Positions 24,797-33,147 of a stretch of 48,232 nucleotides of DNA are shown here, piece by piece. This DNA comes from an uncultured Victivallales bacterium (lineage in GTDB: Bacteria; Verrucomicrobiota; Lentisphaeria; Victivallales; UBA1829). The stretch covers positions 1 to 48,232 of the forward strand of contig CALXRI010000023.1 of assembly GCA_944390795.1 (NCBI GenBank). Direction: 5' to 3'. Under the pieces are notes generated by a model, which searched no databases, was not told where the DNA came from, and saw nothing but the letters and a program-made list of their open reading frames with translations. How positions within the stretch are numbered: the stretch's first letter is position 1; each line of letters opens with the position of its first letter. A program made the position numbers and the translations under genes.

Positions 24797-26167
24797 TCAT
24801 ACATCGGAAGGGTGGATGAGGCGGTTCTTCACGGCATTCAGCGCCTCCTCTTTCGTAGAGACGATTCCGTCAAGCTGAAGATCGGCAGCGTATTTCAGAA
24901 GAAAACCGACTCCGGGACCGGGGAGGACGCCGAGTGCGAGAATGTCGTCGCCTTTCAGGAACGGCGGCGGAAGCGCTTCCGCATGAGAGATCTCCAGTTC
25001 ATGAAGCCGGTCCAGGAGCAGCAGGTAGTTGCCGAGTTTTCCATGACAGGAGATGCAGTCGATCCGGTGGAGTTCCAGTTCAAGCGGGAAATTTTCCTCC
25101 GCAACCAGACGGCGCCATTTCGCGGTCCGCATTTTATCGATCTGCGCGAAACGCATGTGATTCCGAACTGCGGCGATGATGCAGTCGCTCATTCTGCCCG
25201 GCATCTTCAGACGGCGCAGAACCTCCGCCGCAATTTCCGCGCCCTTTTCCTCGTGGGAGTGAAAATGAACCCGCCCGTCTTCACGGACGCCCCGGCAGGC
25301 GGGTTTCCCGGCGTCATGCATCAGAATCGACCACCCCAGCTCCGGCGACGGATAAGCCATGTGGGAGAGCATGAGCATCGTATGTTCGAAAACGTCGCCT
25401 TCGGGATGGAACTCCTTCGGCTGTTCGACGCCGCGCATTGCCTCGATTTCCGGCAGCAGCGCCTTCAGGACTCCGAGCCGTTCCGCCATGCGGAACGCGC
25501 GGTCCGGCGACGGGCCGCAGAGAATCCGGGTGAATTCATCCCGCACGCGTTCCGCGGAGAGATAACGCAGTTTCGGAGCCAGGAGTTCGATTGCGCGCAT
25601 CAGGTCCTCGTCAGGCGTCAGCTGCAGACGGACGGCGAAACGGATGGCGCGGAGCATTCTCAGATAATCCTCCGAGAACCGCGTGACAGGATCGCCGATT
25701 GTGCGCAGGATTCCCCGCCGCAGGTCTTCATACCCGCCGGTGTAATCCGTCAGGATTTCCGTTTCAGGATCAAGCAGCATGGCGTTGATCGTGAAATCAC
25801 GCCGTGCGACATCCTCCTGAGGGGTTTTGCTGAAGCGGATGTGTTCCGGCCGGCGGCCGTCTTCATAATTGCGCTCCTCGCGGAAGGTGGCGACCTCGAA
25901 ATGCATCGAATCGGCGACAACCGTGACGACGCCGAACGATGCGCCGAGCGGAATGGAGTCGGGGAAAAGCCTCATGATTTCAGAAGGCGCCGCATCTGTT
26001 GTAATATCGCAGTCTTTCGGAACCCTTCCCAGACAGAGATCGCGGACCGCGCCGCCGACCAGATAAGCGGAATATCCCGCGGAACGCAGGCGTGCCGTGA
26101 TTTCGCACGCGGCAGCGAACATGCGGCGTTTCCGGACGGCGGAATCAATTTTGAATGGGATTTGCAT
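24797..26167 (-). CDS. cca: CCA tRNA nucleotidyltransferase / poly(A) polymerase-family, HD domain
   Basis: A 456-residue class II nucleotidyltransferase that adds or repairs the CCA end of tRNAs. It has the head motif LVGGAVRDLCLG, metal-binding DCDITTDA, the RRDFTINAM motif, the ERVRDEF neck and a C-terminal HD domain ('HTMLMLSHM', 'ILMHDAGKP'). The HD domain suggests extra phosphatase/phosphodiesterase activity, as in E. coli. I chose the ATG at 26167, which has GGAAG nine bases upstream; the longer frame lacks a site. It converges on the HTH gene with an 18-bp gap and no terminator. Confidence 0.93.
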   Translation of the reverse strand: MQIPFKIDSAVRKRRMFAAACEITARLRSAGYSAYLVGGAVRDLCLGRVPKDCDITTDAAPSEIMRLFPDSIPLGASFGVVTVVADSMHFEVATFREERNYEDGRRPEHIRFSKTPQEDVARRDFTINAMLLDPETEILTDYTGGYEDLRRGILRTIGDPVTRFSEDYLRMLRAIRFAVRLQLTPDEDLMRAIELLAPKLRYLSAERVRDEFTRILCGPSPDRAFRMAERLGVLKALLPEIEAMRGVEQPKEFHPEGDVFEHTMLMLSHMAYPSPELGWSILMHDAGKPACRGVREDGRVHFHSHEEKGAEIAAEVLRRLKMPGRMSDCIIAAVRNHMRFAQIDKMRTAKWRRLVAEENFPLELELHRIDCISCHGKLGNYLLLLDRLHELEISHAEALPPPFLKGDDILALGVLPGPGVGFLLKYAADLQLDGIVSTKEEALNAVKNRLIHPSDV

Positions 26168-26248
26168 AAAAAATCGCTTCCGGCATTTGAGTTTCTCTTT
26201 TTTCATGCTTAAATATGAACGGAAAAACAGGAATTGCAAGGGGTTTTC

Positions 26249-26884
26249 ATGAAAATCGCATTCTTCGGCGGCACGTTCGATCCCGTTCACAACGGCCATA
26301 TCTCCCTGGCGGAGGAGGTGCTGGCAAGGAACTACGCCGAACAGGTGCTGTTTGTTCCCGCGCCGGCGCCGCCGCACAAGACAGACCGTTTCGTCACGCC
26401 GTTTGCGGTTCGCTTCCGGATGCTCGCCGCGGCGCTGGAGGGACGGGAGGGGTTTGCGCTTTCCGATCTTGAAAACCGCCGGTCGGGACGTTCCTACACG
26501 ATAGATACTTTAAAACAGCTTTCGCAATTCCATGAAAACGATGATATATTACTGCTGATCGGAGGGGACAGTCTCCGGCAGCTGCATCTGTGGAAGGATG
26601 CGCATGAAATCGTCCGGCGTTACGGCGTCATCGTGTATCCGCGCGGAGACGGCGCCGTCTCCCGTGCGGAGCTGCGGCTTCACTGGACGGAGGAGGAAAC
26701 GGAAAAGCTTCTTTCATCCGTTCTTCCTTCGGCGCCCGTTTTTCCCGTGTCATCCACGGAAATCCGGGCGATGATCCGGCGCGGAGCGTGGAATGCGGCT
26801 TCCAGGTGGCTTCCGGCTCCGGTTCTGGACTTCATCCGGCGGAACAATGTCTATATTCAAGATAACCCAGGAGGGCTACAATGA
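26249..26884 (+). CDS. nadD: nicotinate-nucleotide adenylyltransferase
   Basis: 211 residues. It makes deamido-NAD from nicotinate mononucleotide. The nucleotidyltransferase motif is GGTFDPVHNGH (8-18), with 'GGDSLRQLHLWKD' and the C-terminal VSSTEIR motif in place. I chose the ATG at 26249 (AAGGGG upstream). Its last four bases overlap the start of rsfS, the usual nadD-rsfS pairing. Confidence 0.96.
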   Translation: MKIAFFGGTFDPVHNGHISLAEEVLARNYAEQVLFVPAPAPPHKTDRFVTPFAVRFRMLAAALEGREGFALSDLENRRSGRSYTIDTLKQLSQFHENDDILLLIGGDSLRQLHLWKDAHEIVRRYGVIVYPRGDGAVSRAELRLHWTEEETEKLLSSVLPSAPVFPVSSTEIRAMIRRGAWNAASRWLPAPVLDFIRRNNVYIQDNPGGLQ

Positions 26885-27333
26885 CGACAACTGAAACGGC
26901 AGAAAAAAAGACGGGAAGAAAGGAAACTCCCGAACTGAAGCTCGCAAAGCTCTGCGAGGAGATCGCGTATGACCGGAAGGCGGAGAACATTGTCAGGCTC
27001 GATCTGAAGGAATACTCGGCGGTCAGCGATTATTTCGTGCTCTGCACTGCGACCTCCGAACCGCACATCCGCGCCATTGCCGAGCGGATTCAGCGCGACG
27101 TGCTCGAACAGCTCAAGCTCAAGCCGCTTCATGTGGACGGCTCGCCGGAAAGCCACTGGATGATCGTGGACTTCGGCACGGTGATGGTGCATGTCATGGA
27201 CGAGGACACCCGTGCGCTCTATCAGCTGGAAAGTCTCTGGGGCGATGCGCCGAAGACCGATGCGATCAAACGCATCGAGGCACGAATCAGGCGCAAGGCC
27301 GCCTCGGAAAAGAAAAAAGCGAAGAATGCGTGA
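26881..27333 (+). CDS. rsfS: ribosomal silencing factor RsfS
   Basis: 150 residues. RsfS binds ribosomal protein L14 and blocks subunit joining in starved cells. The family signature is clear: 'DLKEYSAVSDYFVLCTATSEPHI', 'GSPESHWMIVDFGTVMVHVM' and 'YQLESLWGDAP'. It has a charged, lysine-rich N-terminus and C-terminus beyond the core. GGAGGGC precedes the ATG, which overlaps the nadD stop. Confidence 0.96.
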   Translation: MTTTETAEKKTGRKETPELKLAKLCEEIAYDRKAENIVRLDLKEYSAVSDYFVLCTATSEPHIRAIAERIQRDVLEQLKLKPLHVDGSPESHWMIVDFGTVMVHVMDEDTRALYQLESLWGDAPKTDAIKRIEARIRRKAASEKKKAKNA

Positions 27334-27339
27334 GATGCC

Positions 27340-27975
27340 ATGCCCGGACCGCTGAAAGACTACTGGAACGAATTTGACTGGGAGCTTGAACTCAAGAAGG
27401 ATGACGCGCGGATCAGCACCTATCTGCAGGAACTGCCCCGCTACATTGATCTTCCCTCGGAGGATGCCGTCATCATGAAGCACATTCAGGAGCGGCCTGA
27501 ACTCGTTCCGTTCGGCGGGGACTACCGGGATTCCTCGCTGGCGGGGCTCTTCGACGGCAATGCCGACTATGAGGAGGAAGTCTCATTCGGCGAGGACTGG
27601 CAGAAGCGCGACGGCGCCGAGTTTTATATTGTGCTCGGGCGCCTTGCCAGGCTCTGGGCGCAGCATTTTGCTCTGCTTTCCGGCCGCGACGAGACGGTTG
27701 CAGGGATGCGCATTCTTGCCCTGTACGGCAAACTGATGGCGCGCAGCGCGGACATTATCGACATGGACGAGGAGGAGTATCCCGCGCTCCGGATCGCAAT
27801 CGTGAAACGTCTGCTCGCGGATGTCAACCGTCTGCTCGGAGAGTTCCGTCTGTTCGGATCAAGGTTTTCCGGCTCCGGTACAAAGGCGGATTTCCACTTC
27901 GAGCATCTCATGCTGCTTCGCGAAAAAATGCTGAAGCTGCTGGAAAAATACCGCTCGCACGGAGACGGGAAATGA
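27340..27975 (+). CDS. hypothetical acidic cytosolic protein
   Basis: 211 residues, mostly helical by appearance, acidic (many Asp/Glu), without signal peptide or membrane segment. I recognise no domain. A Trp-rich start ('DYWNEFDWELEL') and a helical region ('GRLARLWAQHFALLSGRDET') are the clearest features. It begins six bases after the rsfS stop and reads in the same operon (nadD-rsfS-this gene); the spacing suggests co-expression. The ribosome-binding site is weak. Confidence 0.75.
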   Translation: MPGPLKDYWNEFDWELELKKDDARISTYLQELPRYIDLPSEDAVIMKHIQERPELVPFGGDYRDSSLAGLFDGNADYEEEVSFGEDWQKRDGAEFYIVLGRLARLWAQHFALLSGRDETVAGMRILALYGKLMARSADIIDMDEEEYPALRIAIVKRLLADVNRLLGEFRLFGSRFSGSGTKADFHFEHLMLLREKMLKLLEKYRSHGDGK

Positions 27976-28023
27976 GTTTCCGAACGCCGCTCCGGAGGGG
28001 TTCTTTCCTTTCGCTGAAGATTC

Positions 28024-28051
28024 TTGCATATCGGAATCGGGAGTGTATATT
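28024..28051 (+). promoter_or_regulatory. promoter of flippase-like gene, with hairpin leader
   Basis: TTGCAT (28024-28029), 16-bp spacer, TATATT (28046-28051). It is followed by a short perfect stem CCTTCCG/CGGAAGG (28053-28070) in the leader. Because the promoter begins at the TTG that would start the longest frame, translation must start downstream. Confidence 0.55.
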
Positions 28052-28107
28052 ACCTTCCGGCTCCGGAAGGGGAAACCGAAAGCGCGGGCGGCGGTCCGGC
28101 GCCGGAA

Positions 28108-29175
28108 ATGCATTCGGAATGTGAAAGCGGGAAGTTGTCAGTGGAAGACGAAGCGAAAAAAAAGCGCATCAGGAAGCGATGGGCTGTCCAGATTCTCAAG
28201 ATGGTTCTTGCCGGACTTCTGATTTACTGGGTGGTATCCGACATCGATTTCGCGCACCTGAACCGGATTGCATCGGAACGCGTTGCGCTGTTCACTGTTC
28301 TCGGTGGCATTGCAATCGGCATTCAGCTTGTGCTCTGCGCGGTCCGCTGGCGGATGCTTCTGCGGATTCAACAGATGGACATTCCGTTTTTCCGTGCCCT
28401 TTCGCTCAGCATGCAGGGCACTTTTTTTTCCCTCTGCATGCCCGGCGGAGCCGTGGGGGGAGATGTCGTCAAGGCGGCATTTCTGCTTCGCGAAACGAAA
28501 AAGGGACAGAAGCTGCACGGCGTGACATCCATTTTCATGGACCGTGTCATCGGCATGCTGGCGCTTTTCTTTCTTGTGGCCCTTGCCGTGACGTTCGGCA
28601 TGAGACGCGTGCTGATGTTTCGGCCCGAGGTGAAATATCCGGTTCTTGTCCTTTATCTTCTCTGTCTTGCCGGGCTTGCCGCGGGGCTGGCCCTCTTTTT
28701 TCAGGATGTGATCTTCCGGATCGCTCCCGCGCGGAAGTGTCTTGATTTCGCCGACCGGATTCTCAGAAACAGAATCCGGCCCGTGCTGGAATCCGTCCGG
28801 ACCTACCGCAGGGATCCGCGGCGGCTGTTCGCGACCTTTCTTTTGAGCGTGCTTGTCATGCATCCGCTTCTTGTCGGAGGGCTTGTTCTGATCGTGGCTG
28901 GGCTTACCGGCAGTGCGGCATATGCGGTGCCTTCCGCGTTCGCATCCCTGCTCGGCAGCACGGCCGCCGCGATTCCGGTCACGCCGGGCGGGCTTGGAAC
29001 ACGGGACAAGATCACGCAGCTGGTGCTGGAATCGCTGGGGGTTGGAGCAAACGCCTCCGGATTCGCCCCCCTGCTTTACACGCTTGCCATGATTGCGGTT
29101 TCTCTGACGGGCGTGTTCTTTTTCCTGTCGGATTCCTGGCTCCGGAAGTGCGGAGCCGTTCAGAAAGAAACATGA
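28108..29175 (+). CDS. lysylphosphatidylglycerol synthase-like / flippase-like membrane protein (UPF0104)
   Basis: An inner-membrane protein of about 356 residues with roughly eight helices, resembling the transmembrane half of MprF and the UPF0104 family. The N-terminus is basic (EAKKKRIRKRW) before the first helix; the conserved region is 'PGGAVGGDVVKAAFLLRE' and 'TPGGLGTRDKITQLVLES'. These proteins probably move or modify lipid head groups; there is no synthetase domain. The start is uncertain: ATG at 28108, or GTG at 28141, which has GGGAAG about seven bases upstream. The DJ-1 family gene overlaps its stop. Confidence 0.83.
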   Translation: MHSECESGKLSVEDEAKKKRIRKRWAVQILKMVLAGLLIYWVVSDIDFAHLNRIASERVALFTVLGGIAIGIQLVLCAVRWRMLLRIQQMDIPFFRALSLSMQGTFFSLCMPGGAVGGDVVKAAFLLRETKKGQKLHGVTSIFMDRVIGMLALFFLVALAVTFGMRRVLMFRPEVKYPVLVLYLLCLAGLAAGLALFFQDVIFRIAPARKCLDFADRILRNRIRPVLESVRTYRRDPRRLFATFLLSVLVMHPLLVGGLVLIVAGLTGSAAYAVPSAFASLLGSTAAAIPVTPGGLGTRDKITQLVLESLGVGANASGFAPLLYTLAMIAVSLTGVFFFLSDSWLRKCGAVQKET

Positions 29176-29762
29176 AATGCATTGAGGTGATGAAAGTGTC
29201 CAGGAAAATTCTGATGATTGTCGGCGATTTCGTGGAGGATTATGAAGTCATGGTGCCGTTTCAGGCGCTTCAGGTCTGCGGCTGCGAAGTGACGGCGGTG
29301 AGTCCCGGGAGGAAATCCGGAGAGCAGATCCGCACAGCCATTCACGATTTCGAAGGAGACCAGACCTATACGGAGAAACGCGGCCACAACTTCACGTTGA
29401 ACGGCGCCTTCGCGGATGTTTCCGCGGACGGATTCGACGCTCTTGTGCTGCCCGGCGGCCGTTCTCCCGAGCATCTGCGCCTGAACGGCCGGGTGCTGGA
29501 ACTGATCCGCGCCTTTGCCGAGGCCGGAAAACCGGTTGCGGCAGTTTGTCACGGACCTCAGCTTCTGACCGCCGCCGGTGTTGTCAAAGGGCGGAAAATC
29601 AACGCCTATCCTGCGGTGAAACCCGAAATCGAAGCCGCCGGTGCGGAATATGTCGACGCGGGTTTTACGGGAGCCGTTACCGACGGCATGTTCGTGACCG
29701 CTCCCGCATGGAGCGCCCATGTCGAATGGCTCAGGCAGTTTCTCGCCCTGCTGAACGCATGA
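29172..29762 (+). CDS. DJ-1/PfpI family protein
   Basis: A 196-residue class I glutamine-amidotransferase-like protein. The nucleophile elbow is AAVCHGPQLL (Cys at about 118, His next to it), and the oxyanion region is 'DALVLPGGRSPEHLR'. Members include proteases, chaperones, glyoxalases and general stress proteins, so the exact activity cannot be read from sequence. The ATG overlaps the stop of the flippase-like gene (ATGA). A second ATG lies at 29190. Confidence 0.88.
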   Translation: MKCIEVMKVSRKILMIVGDFVEDYEVMVPFQALQVCGCEVTAVSPGRKSGEQIRTAIHDFEGDQTYTEKRGHNFTLNGAFADVSADGFDALVLPGGRSPEHLRLNGRVLELIRAFAEAGKPVAAVCHGPQLLTAAGVVKGRKINAYPAVKPEIEAAGAEYVDAGFTGAVTDGMFVTAPAWSAHVEWLRQFLALLNA

Positions 29763-29805
29763 TCCGGGCGGAGCCTGTTCCGGCGTCTGCCCCGTGCCGC
29801 CCGGA
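29763..29805 (+). terminator. possible terminator hairpin after DJ-1 family gene
   Basis: TCCGGGCGG (29763-29771) pairs perfectly with CCGCCCGGA (29797-29805), directly after the stop codon. There is no T-run, so it is a weak call. Confidence 0.35.
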
Positions 29806-30081
29806 ATGAGACGCCTTGCATCCGGGAGATGCGGCGCTTCAAGATATTCATGAATCCGTTTCTCCTGCTTGCTTTCCTGAGACATCATGCTATTTTACCT
29901 TTCCGGGATTCCGGGTTCTTCCCGGAAGTTGAAGGGAAAGGACGGGATTTCATATCCGGACATGCGGAGCATGCTCTTCCGTTCCCGCAGTCCGGTGCAA
30001 TTGAAACAATGCCTGACGGCCATGGAAATGTTCCGATCGGAAAATATGGGGAAGGCGTCGGCGGGAAGGATAAAAAAATAA
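29806..30081 (+). other. gap of about 275 bp before the membrane-protein gene
   Basis: Beyond the hairpin just described, this gap has mixed composition. A 64-codon frame (29887-30081) has its TAA immediately before the GTG start of the next gene. It has a poor ribosome-binding site and no recognisable sequence, so I do not call it a gene, although a leader peptide is possible. Confidence 0.3.
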
Positions 30082-31680
30082 GTGCGTTTTCATATTTTTT
30101 TATATTGTCTGCTGTTCGTTTTCATTCTGCCGCTGGAACTTGTCATGTGGGCGGCGGCCATGAATCATACCATGGCGGACACCTTTTTTGCCCGGCGCAT
30201 TCTGATGAATCCGCTTTTTGAACTGCCGCGGGAGGTCCTGCTGGGACTTGCCGCCGCGGGGTTCCTTGCCCTTCTGAACGGGTTCCGGATCATGTTCCGG
30301 GACAAGGCGCCCTGCCGTGAAATTCATCCCTACTGCGGATTCTTCCTGTTTACCGCCGCTCTTTTTCTGCTGCTGAAACTGCCTTACGGGCTTGCCGTCG
30401 CAACGCCGCTGACGATCGTCGGGATCGTGGTCGTCTACTCGATTGTCCTCCGCGGCAATTCCGACTCCTTCCTTTCTGTGAACAGAACCGGATCCGCCAC
30501 TTTTGCAGATCGTTTGTCCGCGGCATTCTGCCTGCTCCCTCTGCTTGCGGGAGCGCTTCTGCTGCTTCAGGAGGGTTTCCTTCACTGGCTGGCGTTTCCG
30601 CATTCCAGATACTTTCTGTTTCTGCCGTTTCTCGGCTGTTTCCTGCCCGGGCAGAAACAGCTGCGCGAATTCGTGATTCTCTCCTATGCCGGCATGGTCC
30701 TGCTGACCCTCTGCTTTGCAGCCGCCATGATCTTCATTGACGGCGGCATGCTGGCGGATGTGTCGATTGCCTCGGCCTTTCTCTTTCTGGAAGTCGAGGC
30801 GGCGTTTCTTCTCCGGGAATTCCTGCCGTTCCGGCGCAATTTTTCCGTATTCATTCTTCTGCTGTCGATTTTCGGCACGAAGTTTATTATGCCGCCCGTG
30901 TGCGACTACCGGATTGTCGCCCTGCTGGTCTTTCTGATTTATGTCATTGCGGAGAATCTGCCGATGCTCCGGAAGAAGATTCTGTCCAGGGCGGATTCCG
31001 CTTCCGGCAATGTCCGCTTCATTACCCGGGATGAGTATGCGGGACAGGCATGGGGCTTTGCCGCAGTGCTGGTCTCCTATCTTGCCGGGCCGTTCAGCTT
31101 CCTGCCTGTGCTTATCATAATTGCCGCGGTGCTGGTGACTGCTTTGTTCCGGCGGAGGCTCGGGCGCGGCCGTCTCTGGATGGAAGCCGCCGTCATGATT
31201 GCCGCGGCGTTTGCCGTGGCTGTGCCCGGCTGTTCCGCGGGGCAGCTGATCGCGGCATTCGCCTGCGCCGCTCCGATGATGCAGGCGATCTGGCAGACCG
31301 GAGCCCTTGTCAATCAGTTTGATCCGGGGCGGCCGCTTCAGAAATTCTACCTTGCGGTCATGAACGCCTGTTTCTTCTTTCTGCTGTTCGTTCTCTTTTT
31401 CTTCCATGCGGCGGATACGCTGATTGTCGGTCTTTATTTCCTGCTTACCGGTCTGATCCGGCTGGGAGAATGCGCCTACGACCGTGATGCCGGACGCGTC
31501 AAACTGCTGCATGCGTGGCTTTTCATGATCGCAGGACAGATCGTCACGGTAATTCCGGGAACTCCGGTGGCGCATCCGTCCTGGAGCGTCAATGCCGTTT
31601 ACGCCGGAGTGATTGCGTTTTTCGCACTTTATTTCTTTCATACCTTTGAAAGAACCCCGGAAAAGGAGATCCGTTCATGA
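30082..31680 (+). CDS. large multi-pass membrane protein of unknown function
   Basis: A 532-residue, very hydrophobic protein with roughly fourteen or more membrane segments. It has short charged loops and no large soluble domain. I see no motif of a known transporter family; the shape could fit a permease, polymerase or flippase. It starts with GTG at 30082 (AAGGA about eleven bases upstream). It ends with the thpR start overlapping its stop, so it leads an operon with thpR and probably truA. Confidence 0.75.
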   Translation: MRFHIFLYCLLFVFILPLELVMWAAAMNHTMADTFFARRILMNPLFELPREVLLGLAAAGFLALLNGFRIMFRDKAPCREIHPYCGFFLFTAALFLLLKLPYGLAVATPLTIVGIVVVYSIVLRGNSDSFLSVNRTGSATFADRLSAAFCLLPLLAGALLLLQEGFLHWLAFPHSRYFLFLPFLGCFLPGQKQLREFVILSYAGMVLLTLCFAAAMIFIDGGMLADVSIASAFLFLEVEAAFLLREFLPFRRNFSVFILLLSIFGTKFIMPPVCDYRIVALLVFLIYVIAENLPMLRKKILSRADSASGNVRFITRDEYAGQAWGFAAVLVSYLAGPFSFLPVLIIIAAVLVTALFRRRLGRGRLWMEAAVMIAAAFAVAVPGCSAGQLIAAFACAAPMMQAIWQTGALVNQFDPGRPLQKFYLAVMNACFFFLLFVLFFFHAADTLIVGLYFLLTGLIRLGECAYDRDAGRVKLLHAWLFMIAGQIVTVIPGTPVAHPSWSVNAVYAGVIAFFALYFFHTFERTPEKEIRS

Positions 31681-32249
31681 CTGACAAGAACGCCATGCTG
31701 CGTCTTTTCATCGCACTTGAAATTCCGCAGGAGCTGCGCAGGGCCCTGAACCGTTATGAGAAAGAGCTGCCGTTCTGGAAATGGACTCCGGGAGACCGGA
31801 TGCATATGACCATGCGGTTTATCGGCGATACTTCGCCGGGCGCGGCCGACAGGCTGATCGACGCGTTCAGCTCCGGAATGGACGGTCTGCGGAAAGTCCG
31901 CTTCACCTATACCGGCTACCGTTTCTTCCCGAGCGAACGCAAGGCTTCCGTTCTCGCCGTGACCATGCAGTGTTCCCATGCCTTTGAAGAATTGAAATCC
32001 CGCGTGGACGACGTGGTGCTTGCCGGTCTGAACCTTCCGAAGGAAAACCGCCCGTTCCTGCCGCATATCACGATCATGCGCATGAACCGGCCTCCTGTGG
32101 CGTTCGACCTTCAGCGCATCCGGAAGTGGGCGGACGCCATGCCGAAACTGCCCGAACCCTTCGCGCAGAAGATCATCGTCTTCCGGAGTGAACTCAAGAA
32201 ATCCGGCGCGGTCTATACGCCGCTTGCCGAACATGATCTGGATTTTTAG
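31677..32249 (+). CDS. thpR: RNA 2',3'-cyclic phosphodiesterase (2H family)
   Basis: 190 residues with the two HxT motifs of the 2H phosphoesterase family: HMTMRF (about 43-48) and HITIMRM (about 134-140), plus the LRLFIALEIP N-terminus typical of LigT/ThpR. It opens 2',3'-cyclic phosphate ends on RNA. AAAGGAG precedes the ATG, which overlaps the upstream stop. truA begins five bases after its own stop. Confidence 0.93.
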   Translation: MTDKNAMLRLFIALEIPQELRRALNRYEKELPFWKWTPGDRMHMTMRFIGDTSPGAADRLIDAFSSGMDGLRKVRFTYTGYRFFPSERKASVLAVTMQCSHAFEELKSRVDDVVLAGLNLPKENRPFLPHITIMRMNRPPVAFDLQRIRKWADAMPKLPEPFAQKIIVFRSELKKSGAVYTPLAEHDLDF

Positions 32250-32254
32250 GCGTC

Positions 32255-33070
32255 ATGAAAACAGAAGACCTCCCCGGGATCAGAACTTTCCGTCTCGAGC
32301 TGAGTTTTGACGGCACGGATTATCACGGCTGGCAGCGCCAGGCCAACGGCATCACCGTTCAGGAAGTGCTGGAGGAAAAGCTCCGGCATCTCTTCAACAA
32401 CGATTCCATCCGGGTCCAGGGCAGCAGCCGGACGGATTCCGGGGTTCATGCGCTTGGCATGGCGGCTTCCTTCCAGGCGCCTCCTTCCCCTTACATTCCG
32501 GACTGGAAACTCAAGAAGGCCCTGAACCGTCTGCTTCCTCCGAGCATCAAGATCCGCGAGGCCGCCGTCGCCGAGGACGGGTTCAATGCGCGCTTCTCGG
32601 CGCACAGCAAAGCCTATGTTTATGTCATCAACACCGGCGATTTGAATCCGTTCACCTGCCGCTGGAGCTGGAATGTTTCCGATATCGTCAATCCGGATGG
32701 CATGGCCGAGGCGCTGAAATATGTGGAGGGGACGCATGACTTTTCCACATTCACCGTGGAACTGGATCCGTCAAAAGATCATGTCCGCACCATTTACAGG
32801 GCGGAAATCAGGCGCTTCGGCCCGCTGCTCTGTCTCCACATCATGGGAGACGGTTTTCTCTACAAGATGGTGAGGAGCATTGTCGGAGCGGTTGCGGAAG
32901 TCGGACGTGGGAATCTTTCCCCGGATGCGATTTCCCGGATGCTGGAGGCGAAAAGGCGTTCCGCCGCAAAGGACACTGCGCCCGCACTCGGGCTTTTTCT
33001 GCTGAAAGTGTTCTATGACGATTCCTGGAAATGTCATGAACTTTCCGCGCCGCCGTTCTGGATGATGTGA
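32255..33070 (+). CDS. truA: tRNA pseudouridine synthase A
   Basis: 271 residues. It modifies U38-U40 in the anticodon arm of tRNAs. The catalytic Asp is Asp61 in QGSSRTDSGVHALG; 'LELSFDGTDYHGWQRQ' and the C-terminal 'GDGFLYKMVRSIVG' are the standard family motifs. It follows thpR closely. Confidence 0.97.
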   Translation: MKTEDLPGIRTFRLELSFDGTDYHGWQRQANGITVQEVLEEKLRHLFNNDSIRVQGSSRTDSGVHALGMAASFQAPPSPYIPDWKLKKALNRLLPPSIKIREAAVAEDGFNARFSAHSKAYVYVINTGDLNPFTCRWSWNVSDIVNPDGMAEALKYVEGTHDFSTFTVELDPSKDHVRTIYRAEIRRFGPLLCLHIMGDGFLYKMVRSIVGAVAEVGRGNLSPDAISRMLEAKRRSAAKDTAPALGLFLLKVFYDDSWKCHELSAPPFWMM

Positions 33071-33115
33071 CCGGAAAAGAGAAAGGCGTCTGCTTCCCGT
33101 TTCCGCGGCGGATCC

Positions 33116-33147
33116 CGGACGGAAGCGCGCCGTTCAGTTTCCGTCCG
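33116..33147. terminator. hairpin between convergent truA and mscS
   Basis: A 9-bp perfect stem, CGGACGGAA (33116-33124) with TTCCGTCCG (33139-33147), at the convergent gene ends; the right arm is in the last codons of the mechanosensitive channel gene. No T-run. Confidence 0.4.

Noticed and set aside
24812-26212. A 466-codon plus-strand frame
   Set aside because: Antisense to the CCA-adding enzyme, whose motifs are all present on the minus strand.
30100-31641. A 513-codon minus-strand frame rich in Gln, Lys and Glu
   Set aside because: Antisense shadow of a hydrophobic membrane protein; hydrophobic codons read backwards give polar, charged residues.
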